64,000 bases of DNA from Alcanivoracaceae bacterium. Lineage in GTDB: Bacteria > Pseudomonadota > Gammaproteobacteria > Pseudomonadales > Alcanivoracaceae. This document shows, in pieces, positions 27,837-37,183 of the stretch. Within the stretch, counting starts at the first letter, position 1, and every line of letters starts with the position of its first letter. Below the pieces are notes generated by a model. It searched no databases, was not told the DNA's origin, and saw nothing but the letters and a program-made list of their open reading frames with translations. The DNA is taken from contig JARGPN010000006.1 of assembly GCA_029213045.1 (NCBI GenBank), positions 356,123 through 420,122 on the forward strand, in the 5' to 3' direction. Both the position numbers and the translations under genes were made by a program.

Positions 27837-28634
27837 CTAGGTATCGGAGCCGACCAGAATCCGGATATTTCTCGAACGACGCAATACAGTCGACGGTTTT
27901 GTGCCAAGCATATCTTTAAAAACGTGATTTAAGTGGGATGAATCGGAGAATCCAGCAGCCAGCCCTGCATCCGTTAACGTACTTCCCATTGCCATCATTG
28001 ACGCCGTAACAAATAAGCGATGCCACAAACGATAGCGACGGATCGGAATACCTGTCGCCTGTTTAAACAAACGTTGTAAGCGCGCCCCTGAAAGCCCGAC
28101 CTGGGCTCCGAGATCATCATTAGAAATATTCTCGGTAGGATCACTACGGATCAGTTCAACAACACGTACAATCCGGCGATCCTCTTTAAAGCCATCCACC
28201 TGAGTCTCGACCCCGGGGAACAATTCATCTAAAAGCAGCTGGTACGCTGTCGCCGCATCCACGCCTCGCTGATGCACATCATTTAAAGCAACAAGCTGAC
28301 TACCTTCACGGGAAGAATTAAAATAGATACCCGCCTCGGCATTGTTCATCAGCGGTTTATGAAAAAGGAAATCGCGACCTAACGGATCTAAAAAACAACA
28401 ACCAATACGCTGGCCAAACGAATCACCTGTATAGCGCACGCCCGCCGGAATTAAAAACGACCGAGAGGAAAACACTTGTTCACCAATGCACACCTGAATG
28501 TCGCTATCTAGCCCGTAAATAACCGCATGCGCGCCTTGGGAAAGCTGCGAAAGACGATGTATATGACCCACATAAAGAGTGCGAAGAGGCCATAAATAAA
28601 GCGTCGACTGTATTGAGTCACGTTGATTAGTCAT
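27837..28634 (-). CDS. AraC-family transcriptional regulator next to the lipase genes
   Basis: 265 residues. The C-terminal 100 residues contain the double helix-turn-helix of AraC proteins (NDDLGAQVGLSGARLQRLFK, LTDAGLAAGFSDSSHLNHVF). The N-terminal part (RTLYVGHIHRLSQLSQGAHA region) looks like a cupin-type sensor domain. It is divergent from the lipase gene 255 bases away and could control it; no operator is evident. The start has a weak ribosome site. Confidence 0.88.
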   Translation of the reverse strand: MTNQRDSIQSTLYLWPLRTLYVGHIHRLSQLSQGAHAVIYGLDSDIQVCIGEQVFSSRSFLIPAGVRYTGDSFGQRIGCCFLDPLGRDFLFHKPLMNNAEAGIYFNSSREGSQLVALNDVHQRGVDAATAYQLLLDELFPGVETQVDGFKEDRRIVRVVELIRSDPTENISNDDLGAQVGLSGARLQRLFKQATGIPIRRYRLWHRLFVTASMMAMGSTLTDAGLAAGFSDSSHLNHVFKDMLGTKPSTVLRRSRNIRILVGSDT

Positions 28635-28889
28635 TGTTTTTATATGTCTTTTTTCAGTGTTTTTGTATTAACGAAGAATGGGCACCACGGGAAATTCACA
28701 TGCGCTTTAGCGCAATTCTTATCTCCATACTCCTCGTAAATCAAGATGAAATGCAATTCGTCGATTCATCCAAGACGGTGTCAATTCATACAAGTTTGCT
28801 CAATGTGCGCCGCCTATAGTCCGTATCGTCGACAGAAATAGGTCATCTCAAGGATTGGCCACAAAAAATAACAAGACAGGAGAAGCACC

Positions 28890-29849
28890 ATGTCGCTATC
28901 ACGGCGCGGCCTATTCGTCGCAACCCTCACCATGCTTTTTATGAGCACTCAGGCGCAGGCCTGGTGGATTTTCGGAAAAGACACCAAGTACGCAAAAACA
29001 AAATATCCAATTGTGCTCGTCGGCGGCATTATTGCGTTCGATGATATCGCAGGCATTGATTATTTTTACGGTATCGAAGACGACCTGAAGAGCTACGGCG
29101 CGAAAGTTTACACAAGCAACGTCAGCGCGCTGCAAAGCAACGAATACCGTGGCGAAGAACTTATTATTCAAATTGAAAACTATCTGGCTGTGACCGGCGC
29201 AAGCAAAGTCAATCTTATTGCACACTCGCAAGGTGCAGCGACCTCTCGTTACGTCGCGGCAGTACGCCCTGACCTCATCGCATCAGTAACGTCGGTTCAC
29301 GGCGAAAATCGAGGGACACCTATCGCCGATGTGATTGGCGGTCTCATTCCTGAAGGCAGCGGCACGGAAGGTTTTGCCGATGCAATTGCCGGTGCGTTTG
29401 GCGCTTTCTGGGAGTTTCTATCTGGCGGCCCTAACCCTAGCGAACAGTCAGCGTCCGCTGTGCTGGCCGACTCAACAACAGCGGGCATGGCAGAGTTCAA
29501 TCAGCGCTACCCACAAGCAATGCCAACCTCCGCCTGTGGCACAAGCGGCGCTCATACAGTCAACGGCGTGAGCTATTGGTCTTGGGGCGGCACCGGTGTG
29601 CACACCAATTTACTCGACCCGTTTGATACGTTACTGGTCAGTGTCACGCAGTTCGCGTTCGCGCCTGGGGTAAAGCACGACGGCGTTCTGCCTTTGTGCG
29701 GCATGTATCTAGGCAAGCCTATTCGCCATAACTACAACCACAATCATGCAGATGCGATACGCCAATTATTCGGTTTAATGGGCTGGGAAACCGACCCAAA
29801 AACCTTGTACCGAAACCAAGCAAACCGCATTAAAAACGCCGGTTTATAA
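28890..29849 (+). CDS. lipA: Secreted triacylglycerol lipase, family I (LipA-like)
   Basis: 319 residues, ACAGGAGAAG before ATG 28890. A signal peptide ends near AQAWW. The nucleophile elbow is AHSQG (Ser113), with predicted acid Asp264 (KHDG) and His286 (NHNHADAIRQLF). Cys216 and Cys270 can form the disulfide of Pseudomonas and Burkholderia lipases, and the order of motifs (YPIVLVGGI, then VNLIAHSQGAATSRYVAA) is the same. Such lipases need a dedicated foldase, encoded directly downstream, and leave the cell by type II secretion. The elbow has Ala where most members have Gly. Confidence 0.93.
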   Translation: MSLSRRGLFVATLTMLFMSTQAQAWWIFGKDTKYAKTKYPIVLVGGIIAFDDIAGIDYFYGIEDDLKSYGAKVYTSNVSALQSNEYRGEELIIQIENYLAVTGASKVNLIAHSQGAATSRYVAAVRPDLIASVTSVHGENRGTPIADVIGGLIPEGSGTEGFADAIAGAFGAFWEFLSGGPNPSEQSASAVLADSTTAGMAEFNQRYPQAMPTSACGTSGAHTVNGVSYWSWGGTGVHTNLLDPFDTLLVSVTQFAFAPGVKHDGVLPLCGMYLGKPIRHNYNHNHADAIRQLFGLMGWETDPKTLYRNQANRIKNAGL

Positions 29850-29878
29850 TTGCAGTAACCGTGAGATAACGCAGCGCG

Positions 29879-29912
29879 GAATCGGTGCAGCCAAACGTGG
29901 CTGTACCGATTC
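29879..29912 (+). other. Hairpin between lipase and foldase genes
   Basis: Arms 29879-29893 and 29898-29912 form a 15-bp stem with one mismatch and loop AACG. No U-run follows, so it more likely limits or stabilises transcript ends than terminates fully. This would allow more lipase than foldase mRNA; that is inference. Confidence 0.6.
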
Positions 29913-29959
29913 ATCGTTAGCTAACGAACCACAGACATACTCAATGGCGCAGGTGAACC

Positions 29960-31000
29960 ATGCCGAAAAACAAACGCTGGCTTGTATTTTCGCTATGTCT
30001 ACTGATGCTGACCATTTCGTTAGCGTTAGTGCTAACCAGCTCTGATAAAAATGCTGTTGTCTCACAATCAATTGCCTCAGCTAACAGCACTCAATCCGTA
30101 CCTTCACAGCAGCTCAATCCATCACGCCGCGCCGCGGACGCCTCACCGGCATTCGACCTATTTTCCCTAGAAGAAATATCCACACTCGTAGCCGCCTCAT
30201 CGCTAGACGGTACAGAAGCACCGGGCACCTTGCAGCTGGACCGACAAGGCAAGCTCATCATCGACAGCAGCACCAAAGATATTTTGGATTACTTTTTATC
30301 CCTATCAGGTGAAATGCCAAACGATCGCATTCATAAAATTATTTTTTCATGGGCGCACAACACCGCATCGCTATCGGCGGCGAACGAACTTATGGATATC
30401 CTTGAACGCTACCAAACCTATCAACAGACTTTCGCAAGTGGTGACTATGCTGCATCGGATTTAGCCGATATATCACAGAAGATGGCAGCAAGACGCGCAA
30501 TGCGTGATGAGATCATGGGCACAAGAATTTCCACCGATATGTTTGCTAACGACGATGCATATGACGAATACAGCATGGCGCGACTTACTATTATGCAATC
30601 AACTCGTAACGACGCAGATAAACAAAAAGCGTTAGGAATTCTTAGCGCCTCGCTTTCGCCGGAAATAGCGCGCGAAATACACCAGCAACATTCGCTGAGA
30701 ACCTTGCCTGAAGTTGAAGAAACAATGAAAGCGTCAGGTGACACCGACGCAGAGATCTATACATACCGGCAGCAAGAATTCGGCGCGGCCGCCGCACAAC
30801 GGCTAGAATCCCTTGATCAGCAGCGCTCACAATGGCAACAACGCTACCAAACTTATAAAGAAAGAAAAGAGCAAATCACTCGGTCGGGACTTGCCGCGGA
30901 AGATCAACAATCCGAAATAACTAAACTACGCGAGGAGATGTTCGACCAAACGGAACAGCTACGCATCAGCGCCATGGAAAGGATCGACGCCAATATCTAG
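29960..31000 (+). CDS. lifO: Lipase-specific foldase (Lif)
   Basis: 346 residues. The N-terminal membrane anchor (residues about 7-25) is followed by a Ser/Ala/Gln-rich linker to about residue 60, then two helical mini-domains joined by long helices. The STKDILDYFLSLSGE stretch near residue 95 matches the foldase motif Rx1x2FDY(F/C)L(S/T)A in weakened form. Foldases fold the cognate lipase in the periplasm. Its position behind the lipase gene, 111 bases apart, supports the pair. Confidence 0.92.
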   Translation: MPKNKRWLVFSLCLLMLTISLALVLTSSDKNAVVSQSIASANSTQSVPSQQLNPSRRAADASPAFDLFSLEEISTLVAASSLDGTEAPGTLQLDRQGKLIIDSSTKDILDYFLSLSGEMPNDRIHKIIFSWAHNTASLSAANELMDILERYQTYQQTFASGDYAASDLADISQKMAARRAMRDEIMGTRISTDMFANDDAYDEYSMARLTIMQSTRNDADKQKALGILSASLSPEIAREIHQQHSLRTLPEVEETMKASGDTDAEIYTYRQQEFGAAAAQRLESLDQQRSQWQQRYQTYKERKEQITRSGLAAEDQQSEITKLREEMFDQTEQLRISAMERIDANI

Positions 31001-31192
31001 CCCTAGGCTCCCTATGAATAGGCTAATATCCGAATAATCCCGCCACCCCTACCCCGCCGCAAGAGGCACTTTATCGCGACAGCGCGCCCTTGGTCTGAAA
31101 CCCTGCTAAAAGGCGCACTCAGCGTTTAAGGCGCCATAGAAAACTGTCAAAAAAATCTCTACAGTGAAATTCGGCTTTCAAGGGACCACTGT

Positions 31193-32038
31193 ATGAGTAT
31201 CTTGCAACTGCCACATACCTATCCAACGGCCATCTTGTTTGACTGGCACGCCACATTAGTCGACACCCACGACGCCATGTATCACGCCGTAGACGATATT
31301 TTGCCACGCCTACAAACTCTTGATTTATGGGATAGATTATTAGAGCCACAGGATTCAAAAACTGCCGAAGACGCTAAGCTCCTAATGTATGTCCGCGAGA
31401 ACAAACGCTTACACCCAAAAATTGTTGCGCAGCGAAAAATCTCCCGCACTGATATTTTTGAAGTACTGTTCGGCGACGACGAGCAAGCGAAAAGCGAGGC
31501 GCATAAAGCATTCGATAACGCCTACCGAAAATACGTTGCCGACGTATTCCCCCTAGAAGAAGGCATTCGCGAACAACTCGAACGATTAAAAGATGTCGGT
31601 ATTAAAGTTGGCTTAATTTCAAATCGTCGTAGAGACTTCCTTGAACACGAATTGAAACTCGTCGATGGCACCGGCTGGGAAGATCTATTTGATATCGTCG
31701 TGTGTGGCAGCGATGTAAAACGCAGAAAGCCTGCGCCTGACATGCTATTGAAAGCATTGTATGAATTAGACATCCCGCCTACGGAACATTGCTGGTATGT
31801 CGGAGATAGTACAACCGATGTCATTGCGGCAAGAGAAGCCGGTGTCACCTCAATTTTTTATAACGGTGCGGGATGGGACCAAGCATGGTTGGATAAGATC
31901 TTTCCTGGTACTTTACGCCACCCTCACCGGCCGGACTCCGTCGTCCCTTCCATCGCGGAAGTCACTCAGCTAGCTCGTTGGATGCTCGCTCATTCATTAC
32001 GAGTAGATCGCGCTAGAGAAAAAGCCCTCTCCGTTTAA
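31193..32038 (+). CDS. HAD-superfamily hydrolase with atypical DxH motif
   Basis: 281 residues. Motif I reads FDWHATLVDT: the nucleophile Asp is present, but the general acid/base Asp (DxD) is His. Motif II is LISNRR, motif III has Lys in KRRKPAPDM, motif IV is GDSTTD. A cap domain lies between residues about 20 and 115. In haloacid dehalogenase and phosphonatase branches the second Asp is also replaced, so a substrate other than a simple phosphate ester is possible. It is a single-gene unit; no partner is seen. Confidence 0.88.
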   Translation: MSILQLPHTYPTAILFDWHATLVDTHDAMYHAVDDILPRLQTLDLWDRLLEPQDSKTAEDAKLLMYVRENKRLHPKIVAQRKISRTDIFEVLFGDDEQAKSEAHKAFDNAYRKYVADVFPLEEGIREQLERLKDVGIKVGLISNRRRDFLEHELKLVDGTGWEDLFDIVVCGSDVKRRKPAPDMLLKALYELDIPPTEHCWYVGDSTTDVIAAREAGVTSIFYNGAGWDQAWLDKIFPGTLRHPHRPDSVVPSIAEVTQLARWMLAHSLRVDRAREKALSV

Positions 32039-32190
32039 CCGTATATATGCAGACAACAGCGCTGGCCAGTTCCTTTGAGCAGACTGACATGTACCTGGCA
32101 ATCCTCTTCCAATAAAATGGCATCATCTACGCCTTTACTCGCTGCAAGAATACAGGGTTAACTATTATTTCTGATCGGAGGAGCTTTTAT

Positions 32191-32607
32191 ATGCGACAAC
32201 GCCGCTTTTTCACACCCTTGCTCGCCTCTGTGACACTAGTGCTTGCCGCTATCGCATCCGCCGACGAAAGCATGGTCTTGCAATATGACGCGCGCCCTCC
32301 GCTGCAAGGCGAAATCAGATTCGATCAGAATGATCCTAAGAAAATCGCACGGCATGACTTTGAAGTGATTGACTACGCATTAATGAGCAATGATCAAGGC
32401 GAGCGTTGGGCGGTGGTCACCTTCAGGAACAACGCCAGCGGTATGCGGCTGCTGGCGAATGAATACTTACTTGCCAACTTCTCCGATGGCACGCAACGCT
32501 TTGCGCTAAATTTAGAAGGTAAGGTGGAGGCAAACCAATACATCACCCGAAATGTTTTTTTTGGATACCACCGCTTTCCTATATTACAGCTTCAGTGGAA
32601 GCCCTAA
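32191..32607 (+). CDS. Small exported protein of unknown function
   Basis: 138 residues, GGAGGAG eight nt before ATG 32191. A signal peptide ends near ASA (residue about 25). The mature 110 residues are predicted beta-rich (GERWAVVTFRNNASGMRLLA, FSDGTQRFALNLEGKVEAN). No lipobox. No recognised family. Probably periplasmic or secreted. It is not part of a clear operon. Confidence 0.78.
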   Translation: MRQRRFFTPLLASVTLVLAAIASADESMVLQYDARPPLQGEIRFDQNDPKKIARHDFEVIDYALMSNDQGERWAVVTFRNNASGMRLLANEYLLANFSDGTQRFALNLEGKVEANQYITRNVFFGYHRFPILQLQWKP

Positions 32608-32631
32608 CTACTCATTCAAAAAGCACTGAGG

Positions 32632-33417
32632 TTAGCGATACGTTTCGTATATTCTAGCGACCCACTGCCCAGCCACAGATGCTCTCACACGAGCGCGATT
32701 AAACTGCATCTCGGCGGCACCAATTGCCACGCTCACATGCGAGTCTTCCCACGGGCTATTTTTAGGTCCTATCAAAGGCGCCAACATACTGGCGGCCGTC
32801 ATATCCGCTAGGGTAAATTGTTCAGATACCAAATAACGCTGCGGATCGCCGTCCAACAACATTTCAACGTAGCCCATCGCAGCGGTGATGCAGCCCCATG
32901 ATGTTAGGAGCATGTGGTCATACACTTGAAACCTGCGCCGAACCATTTGCCGTAAGATAGATTTACCGATAGCGCCGACCCCCTGAGCTCGCGAGCTGTA
33001 ACCGACAAAATTGAAAAATAATTCATCGATATTCTCGCTCTCAATTGCAAGACTCCAAACAAACCGGCGAACATGCACACCTACCTCTGAAAAGTACGCT
33101 TCAAGCATCAATGCCTGCTCTCGATCATCGTCCTCACTAGGCAGTAGCGGACGGCGGCTATACGTATTTTCCAAATAGGATGCAATTTTTACGGAATCAC
33201 CAACGACCGTATTACCATCTCGAAATATTGGCAACGTAGACTGATTGCAGAGCCACATCGCGCGAGGCAAATGAAATCCAGGAATTAGATCTACGCCTTG
33301 ATACGGCAGATTCTTGTACTCAAGATTCCAGCGCGACTTCTCGCAATATAGAGACAGCGGAAACTGATAAAGATATCGCGCTTCATGATTCATCGTCGCC
33401 TGAGTATCCTTTCTCAT
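32632..33417 (-). CDS. Glutathione S-transferase family protein
   Basis: 261 residues from ATG 33417; an ATG at 33393 (MNHEARYLYQF) is an alternative start. The N-terminal thioredoxin-like domain has LSLYCEKSRWNLEYKNLPY and the cis-Pro motif TLPIFRDG with GDSVKIASYLE. The C-terminal helical domain has the N-capping motif TLADMTAAS. The active-site residue may be Ser or Cys in SLYCEK. It lies 6 bases behind the gene at 33424 and probably belongs to the operon of the solute-binding protein. Confidence 0.85.
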   Translation of the reverse strand: MRKDTQATMNHEARYLYQFPLSLYCEKSRWNLEYKNLPYQGVDLIPGFHLPRAMWLCNQSTLPIFRDGNTVVGDSVKIASYLENTYSRRPLLPSEDDDREQALMLEAYFSEVGVHVRRFVWSLAIESENIDELFFNFVGYSSRAQGVGAIGKSILRQMVRRRFQVYDHMLLTSWGCITAAMGYVEMLLDGDPQRYLVSEQFTLADMTAASMLAPLIGPKNSPWEDSHVSVAIGAAEMQFNRARVRASVAGQWVARIYETYR

Positions 33418-33423
33418 TTTTAA

Positions 33424-33912
33424 TTACCACTGACGGGTGACAGTTCGGATTGCGCTAATAACAACGGCGCCATCTTGAAGTTCACACTGCAAAACAATAT
33501 CGCTATTCTGCCCAATCGACTCACCAAAGAGCTTGTATTCGTCCTTCTGTGTTAAGGCAAGACTCCATTGATCGGTGCCAACTTCTTGAACGTTGAGTAA
33601 AGCAATCGCATATCGCTGCTCGCTAGAAAATCGCCATAGCGCTCTTATCTGTTGAAGATACTCCGTTCGCGACAGACTAATGACGATATTAGGCTCATTT
33701 TTTTGAACCAAAGACACCTTAACTAACGCGTCAGGCGCAATCATCCGTTTTAACGTACCGGCGTCGCCCTGCATCATTGCACTGCGATACTTTTCGAAAA
33801 GTTCCTTACTATCAAATTTCTCAGCTGCAAAAGACCATTGGCTAACAGCAAGAACCGTTAATGTAAGAACCGCCTGAGAAAGTGCAATCTTGCATCGCTC
33901 TATTACCGTCAT
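33424..33912 (-). CDS. Exported protein, NTF2/SnoaL-like
   Basis: 162 residues from ATG 33912, which overlaps the stop of the preceding gene by TGATG. A signal peptide (ALSQAVLTLTVLAVSQWSFA) leads into ELFEKYRSAMMQGDAGTLKR, the opening typical of cone-shaped NTF2-like folds; family membership is inferred from that pattern only. A start eight codons upstream is open but has no better ribosome site. It lies in an operon of three genes with the solute-binding protein upstream and the GST downstream. Function unknown. Confidence 0.72.
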   Translation of the reverse strand: MTVIERCKIALSQAVLTLTVLAVSQWSFAAEKFDSKELFEKYRSAMMQGDAGTLKRMIAPDALVKVSLVQKNEPNIVISLSRTEYLQQIRALWRFSSEQRYAIALLNVQEVGTDQWSLALTQKDEYKLFGESIGQNSDIVLQCELQDGAVVISAIRTVTRQW

Positions 33913-34934
33913 CACCAAGCGCTCCCATTCACACACTCAGCGGCGGATGGCGTTAGCTTGCAGCGAACCTTTTTCATCCACACCATCATGTCCTTATCGT
34001 AGACGCCCTGCTCTATCAAATAAGTTCTGGACTCATCCAACATCAACGCATAACGCTCTCGGTCTTTATCTGGTGGTGGATAGAAAAACAAAATATCATC
34101 TTCGGCGGCTGCAATGAGCTTTAAAGTATCGTCAAATTGATCTGCAAAATATCGGCGTGATTTCGCCATAAAATTTTCGCTGAATTTCTCATGACGCATG
34201 ACCAACTGAAACGTCAACTGAGCAGAGGGCAACTTCACCACAATACCTTGTGTGCCTACCCCTCGGTATAACTCCAGCGGCATATAAGCGGTGGCCGGTG
34301 CAGCAATCACATCAACAACACCGTTATTAAATTTCGCCGCGAAGTTGGTGACGTCGGAAGAGACGGGGCGCGCACCGATGTGCTCGGCCATTAACAACTG
34401 TGCACGATCATTTTCAAATACGGCCATCGTACGCCCGGCGAATTTTTCTACACTAGTAATCGAGCGATCACTTAAAAATAAGTACGCCGCGCCTAACGGT
34501 AGAATGCCCGCTACTTCATACGCACCATGACGCATACTCGCCGCCAGTTCTTTGCGGGCAAGCAATTCAATCAATACTTTTAGGCTTTCGTAACTCCGTA
34601 AGCCGCCTATTGAGTCCACGCTCCCAGCAAACGGAACAAACTGACGCGCTTTAATACCTGTCATTAATAACGCATCGCAATGGCCGGCCTTGAGATCCTC
34701 GGCGCCAATTCGCTCATCGGTGAAAACGCGCAGCGTTATATCTTCGCCCCACTCTTTCGCTGTGATCGAATAGTCCTTCATTAACTCCCACATTTCTCCC
34801 TGTGCGCCGATCAAACTAAACACACACACCGTTTGAGACGACGCCACCGTGCTGGAACACACTAGGGCCAGCGTTAGCAGAATGCGGTGAATCATTCGTT
34901 TTTTTATTCTTGTTTTGCCTATTCTCGTATTCAT
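33912..34934 (-). CDS. Periplasmic TRAP-type solute-binding-like protein
   Basis: 340 residues from ATG 34934 (GGCGGACT just upstream); ATG 34895 (MIHRILLTLALVCSS) has a poor site. The signal peptide ends near VASSQ. The body resembles TRAP C4-dicarboxylate-type binding proteins in order: LKAGHCDALLMTGIKARQFV, LFLSDRSITSVEKFAGRTMA, and a Tyr-rich C-terminal region. There are two extracytoplasmic Cys residues after the signal (CVFS, GHCDA). No TRAP or other permease genes lie nearby, so ligand uptake is not implied; a sensor or envelope role is possible. Confidence 0.7.
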   Translation of the reverse strand: MNTRIGKTRIKKRMIHRILLTLALVCSSTVASSQTVCVFSLIGAQGEMWELMKDYSITAKEWGEDITLRVFTDERIGAEDLKAGHCDALLMTGIKARQFVPFAGSVDSIGGLRSYESLKVLIELLARKELAASMRHGAYEVAGILPLGAAYLFLSDRSITSVEKFAGRTMAVFENDRAQLLMAEHIGARPVSSDVTNFAAKFNNGVVDVIAAPATAYMPLELYRGVGTQGIVVKLPSAQLTFQLVMRHEKFSENFMAKSRRYFADQFDDTLKLIAAAEDDILFFYPPPDKDRERYALMLDESRTYLIEQGVYDKDMMVWMKKVRCKLTPSAAECVNGSAW

Positions 34935-35045
34935 AGTCCGCCGTCTTCTGTCCGCGAGAGCTGCAAAAGAAGGCCTTCCAAGACCTTCAAACGTGACGTA
35001 CCACAACTCATATGTGTACAATGCAAACATCGAGACTAAAGAGCC
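34935..35045. promoter_or_regulatory. Divergent promoter region with TetR-type regulator
   Basis: 111 bases between the binding-protein operon and the TetR gene. GAAGGCCTTC (34969-34978) is a perfect palindrome, a candidate operator for the neighbouring TetR protein. TACAAT at 35017-35022 with GTGACG 18 bp upstream is a weak promoter candidate for the regulator. Confidence 0.35.
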
Positions 35046-35711
35046 ATGTATGCAATGTCAACATTGAAAAGTAAACGTCCATCTAACACCGCCCCAAAAG
35101 CATCGAGCCAATACCATCACGGTGATTTACGCTCGGCGCTCGTCAACGCAGGAATGCAGCTTCTGCAGGCAGGAAACAGCACCGACTTCAGCCTTCGTGA
35201 AGCAGCTCGAGCAGTCGGCGTAACGGTCAACGCGACGTATCGCCACTTCGCCAATAAGCAGGATCTGATTACCGCAATTTCGGCTGAAGGGTTCCGGCAA
35301 TTTACCGTGGCGCTAATGACCGGTGCTCAGCACGGCACAAATCCAAAGGAAAGACTGCTTGGCAGCGGCCACGCTTACGTGGACTTCGCCCGACAACACC
35401 CTGCTCTATTTCGACTCATGTTTGGTCGTGCCAGTGTCAGCAGCACTCCGACAATCGACGCATCGTTGACCTCCAGCAAAGCCGCCGAAGAACTTACCGC
35501 CGCCGGCACTAATGCGTTTAACGCCCTAAAAAGCGGCGTCGCGGCGCTCCGCAATGAAAGCATTGAGTCTGAGAGTGTCGTATTGGCATCGATCAAGGCG
35601 TGGAGCCTAGCTCACGGCTTGTGCCACCTCATTCTTGATGGTCAGCTCGATGAACACGCTGTCGGCTTCGACCAAATGATTGACGACGTGCTGCGTTCCT
35701 ACGCCGAATAG
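35046..35711 (+). CDS. TetR/AcrR-family transcriptional regulator
   Basis: 221 residues from ATG 35046; a second ATG 9 bases later (MSTLKSKRP) is an equally good start. The N-terminal helix-turn-helix (YHHGDLRSALVNAGMQLLQA, then FSLREAARAVGVTVNATYRH) is the TetR/AcrR type. The C-terminal part has FARQHPALFRLMFGR, typical of the WHG/TetR_C group. It is divergent from the binding-protein operon and probably represses it. Confidence 0.9.
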   Translation: MYAMSTLKSKRPSNTAPKASSQYHHGDLRSALVNAGMQLLQAGNSTDFSLREAARAVGVTVNATYRHFANKQDLITAISAEGFRQFTVALMTGAQHGTNPKERLLGSGHAYVDFARQHPALFRLMFGRASVSSTPTIDASLTSSKAAEELTAAGTNAFNALKSGVAALRNESIESESVVLASIKAWSLAHGLCHLILDGQLDEHAVGFDQMIDDVLRSYAE

Positions 35712-35780
35712 ACTCCTGCAACCTCATTCCCTAGAAAATCAGGTCAATTTGAGCGCAATAAGCCACTACCCCTTTCAAAA

Positions 35781-35805
35781 GATGCAAATAATTCGCATTA
35801 TTACT
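35781..35805 (+). promoter_or_regulatory. Fur box candidate
   Basis: Contains a perfect inverted repeat AATAAT-TCGC-ATTATT at 35787-35802; the 19-mer from 35784 matches 12 of 19 positions of the Fur consensus. It lies about 70 bases before the imelysin start, where an iron-controlled operator is expected. Confidence 0.55.
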
Positions 35806-35871
35806 ATATTCGCAAGTACAGGCCCTTCGAGGCCTTCTGCAGAACTTGAAAAGACTTCACAGGATGATTTC

Positions 35872-37161
35872 ATGTCGTTTTCTACTCTGAAAATTGGCGC
35901 TGCAATGGTTGCCGCCCTGACGCTCTCAGCATGCGGCGAATCACCTCAATCTGACAGCAAGACCGCCTACGACGACGCCAGTGCCCAACAAGTCGTTAAT
36001 CATTACGCAGATATCGCACTTGCGACGTTTAGCGACGCATTAGAAGGCGCAAAAGCCATGCAACGGGCGAACCAAGCGCTGCTAGATGCCCCCTCTGCCG
36101 GCACGCTTAACGCCGCACGCGATGCTTGGCGAACTGCGCGCGTGCCTTATATGCAGACGGAAGTCTTTCGTTTTGGCAACGCCATCGTCGATGAGTGGGA
36201 AGTACAAGTGAATGCTTGGCCGCTGGATGAAGGCCTTATTGATTACGTCGGCAATGACTACCAAGCTGCCTTGGGTAACGCCGGCGCGACGGCCAATATC
36301 ATTGCCAACACCTCGTTGCGCGTTGGCGAAGAAGACCTGGATTTAACCAAGATCACACCTGAATTGCTCGCCGGTCTGAACGAATTGGCCGGCTCTGAAG
36401 CAAACGTTGCCACCGGCTTCCACGCCATTGAATTTTTATTGTGGGGCCAAGACACCCACGGCACCAACGCCGGTGCGGGCGAACGTCCTGCCACTGACTT
36501 TTCGTTGAACACGCAATTAGCCACTGGCGGTCACAATGCTCGGCGTCGTGACTATCTTACTGCCGTGACCGATCTACTGGTCAGCGATTTAGAAGCAATG
36601 GTTGCGCAATGGAAGCCCGACAGCGACAACTATCGCGAAGCATTAATCAGTGACACTGCTGAAAATGGATTACGCAAAATATTCTTTGGCATGGGTAGCT
36701 TGTCACTGGGAGAGCTCGCAGGACAGCGCATGAAAGTTGCGCTCGAAGCTCATTCACCTGAAGACGAACATGACTGCTTTAGCGACAACACGCATGCATC
36801 CCATTTTTACAACCAACAAGGCATCGTCAATGTGTACCTCGGCAGTTACCGTCGCGTAGATGGCAGCGTATTAACTGGCCCTAGCTTGTCTGCCCTTGTT
36901 GCGGAGCAAGACGCCGCACTCGACGAAAAATTAAAAACACATTTACTCGCCAGCACGTTTGCAATGCAAGCACTCGTCGACAGCGCAGAGCAACACCAAA
37001 TTTATTTCGATCAACTGATTGCGCCAGGCAACGACAGCGGCGCGCAATTGGTGCGCGCAGCGATTAATGCGCTCGTAACACAGACGGGTGATATCGAGCG
37101 CGCAGCAGAGGCATTGCGCATAAAAGGTCTGAACCCAGACACAGCTGGACAAGATTTTTAA
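35872..37161 (+). CDS. Imelysin family lipoprotein (iron-regulated, peptidase M75)
   Basis: 429 residues from ATG 35872, which gives the lipoprotein signal ending in LTLSAC; an upstream in-frame start at 35680 is rejected because it overlaps the TetR gene and lacks a signal. The GxHxxE imelysin motif is present (GFHAIEFLLWGQD), and a second conserved stretch is GQRMKVALEAHSPEDEHDCF. Imelysin proteins are iron-regulated envelope proteins, and a peptidase role is doubted. The adjacent Fur-box candidate supports iron control. It begins a cluster of imelysin, dihaem oxidoreductase, second imelysin and DUF1513 genes. Confidence 0.92.
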   Translation: MSFSTLKIGAAMVAALTLSACGESPQSDSKTAYDDASAQQVVNHYADIALATFSDALEGAKAMQRANQALLDAPSAGTLNAARDAWRTARVPYMQTEVFRFGNAIVDEWEVQVNAWPLDEGLIDYVGNDYQAALGNAGATANIIANTSLRVGEEDLDLTKITPELLAGLNELAGSEANVATGFHAIEFLLWGQDTHGTNAGAGERPATDFSLNTQLATGGHNARRRDYLTAVTDLLVSDLEAMVAQWKPDSDNYREALISDTAENGLRKIFFGMGSLSLGELAGQRMKVALEAHSPEDEHDCFSDNTHASHFYNQQGIVNVYLGSYRRVDGSVLTGPSLSALVAEQDAALDEKLKTHLLASTFAMQALVDSAEQHQIYFDQLIAPGNDSGAQLVRAAINALVTQTGDIERAAEALRIKGLNPDTAGQDF

Positions 37162-37183
37162 AGCGCATTCTTAACTCATTCGC

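Noticed and set aside
28634-28819. 61-codon frame between the AraC gene and lipase
   Set aside because: No ribosome site and no coding character; it lies in the promoter region.
35680-35871. Imelysin start at 35680
   Set aside because: It overlaps the TetR gene, crosses the Fur-box candidate and destroys the lipoprotein signal.
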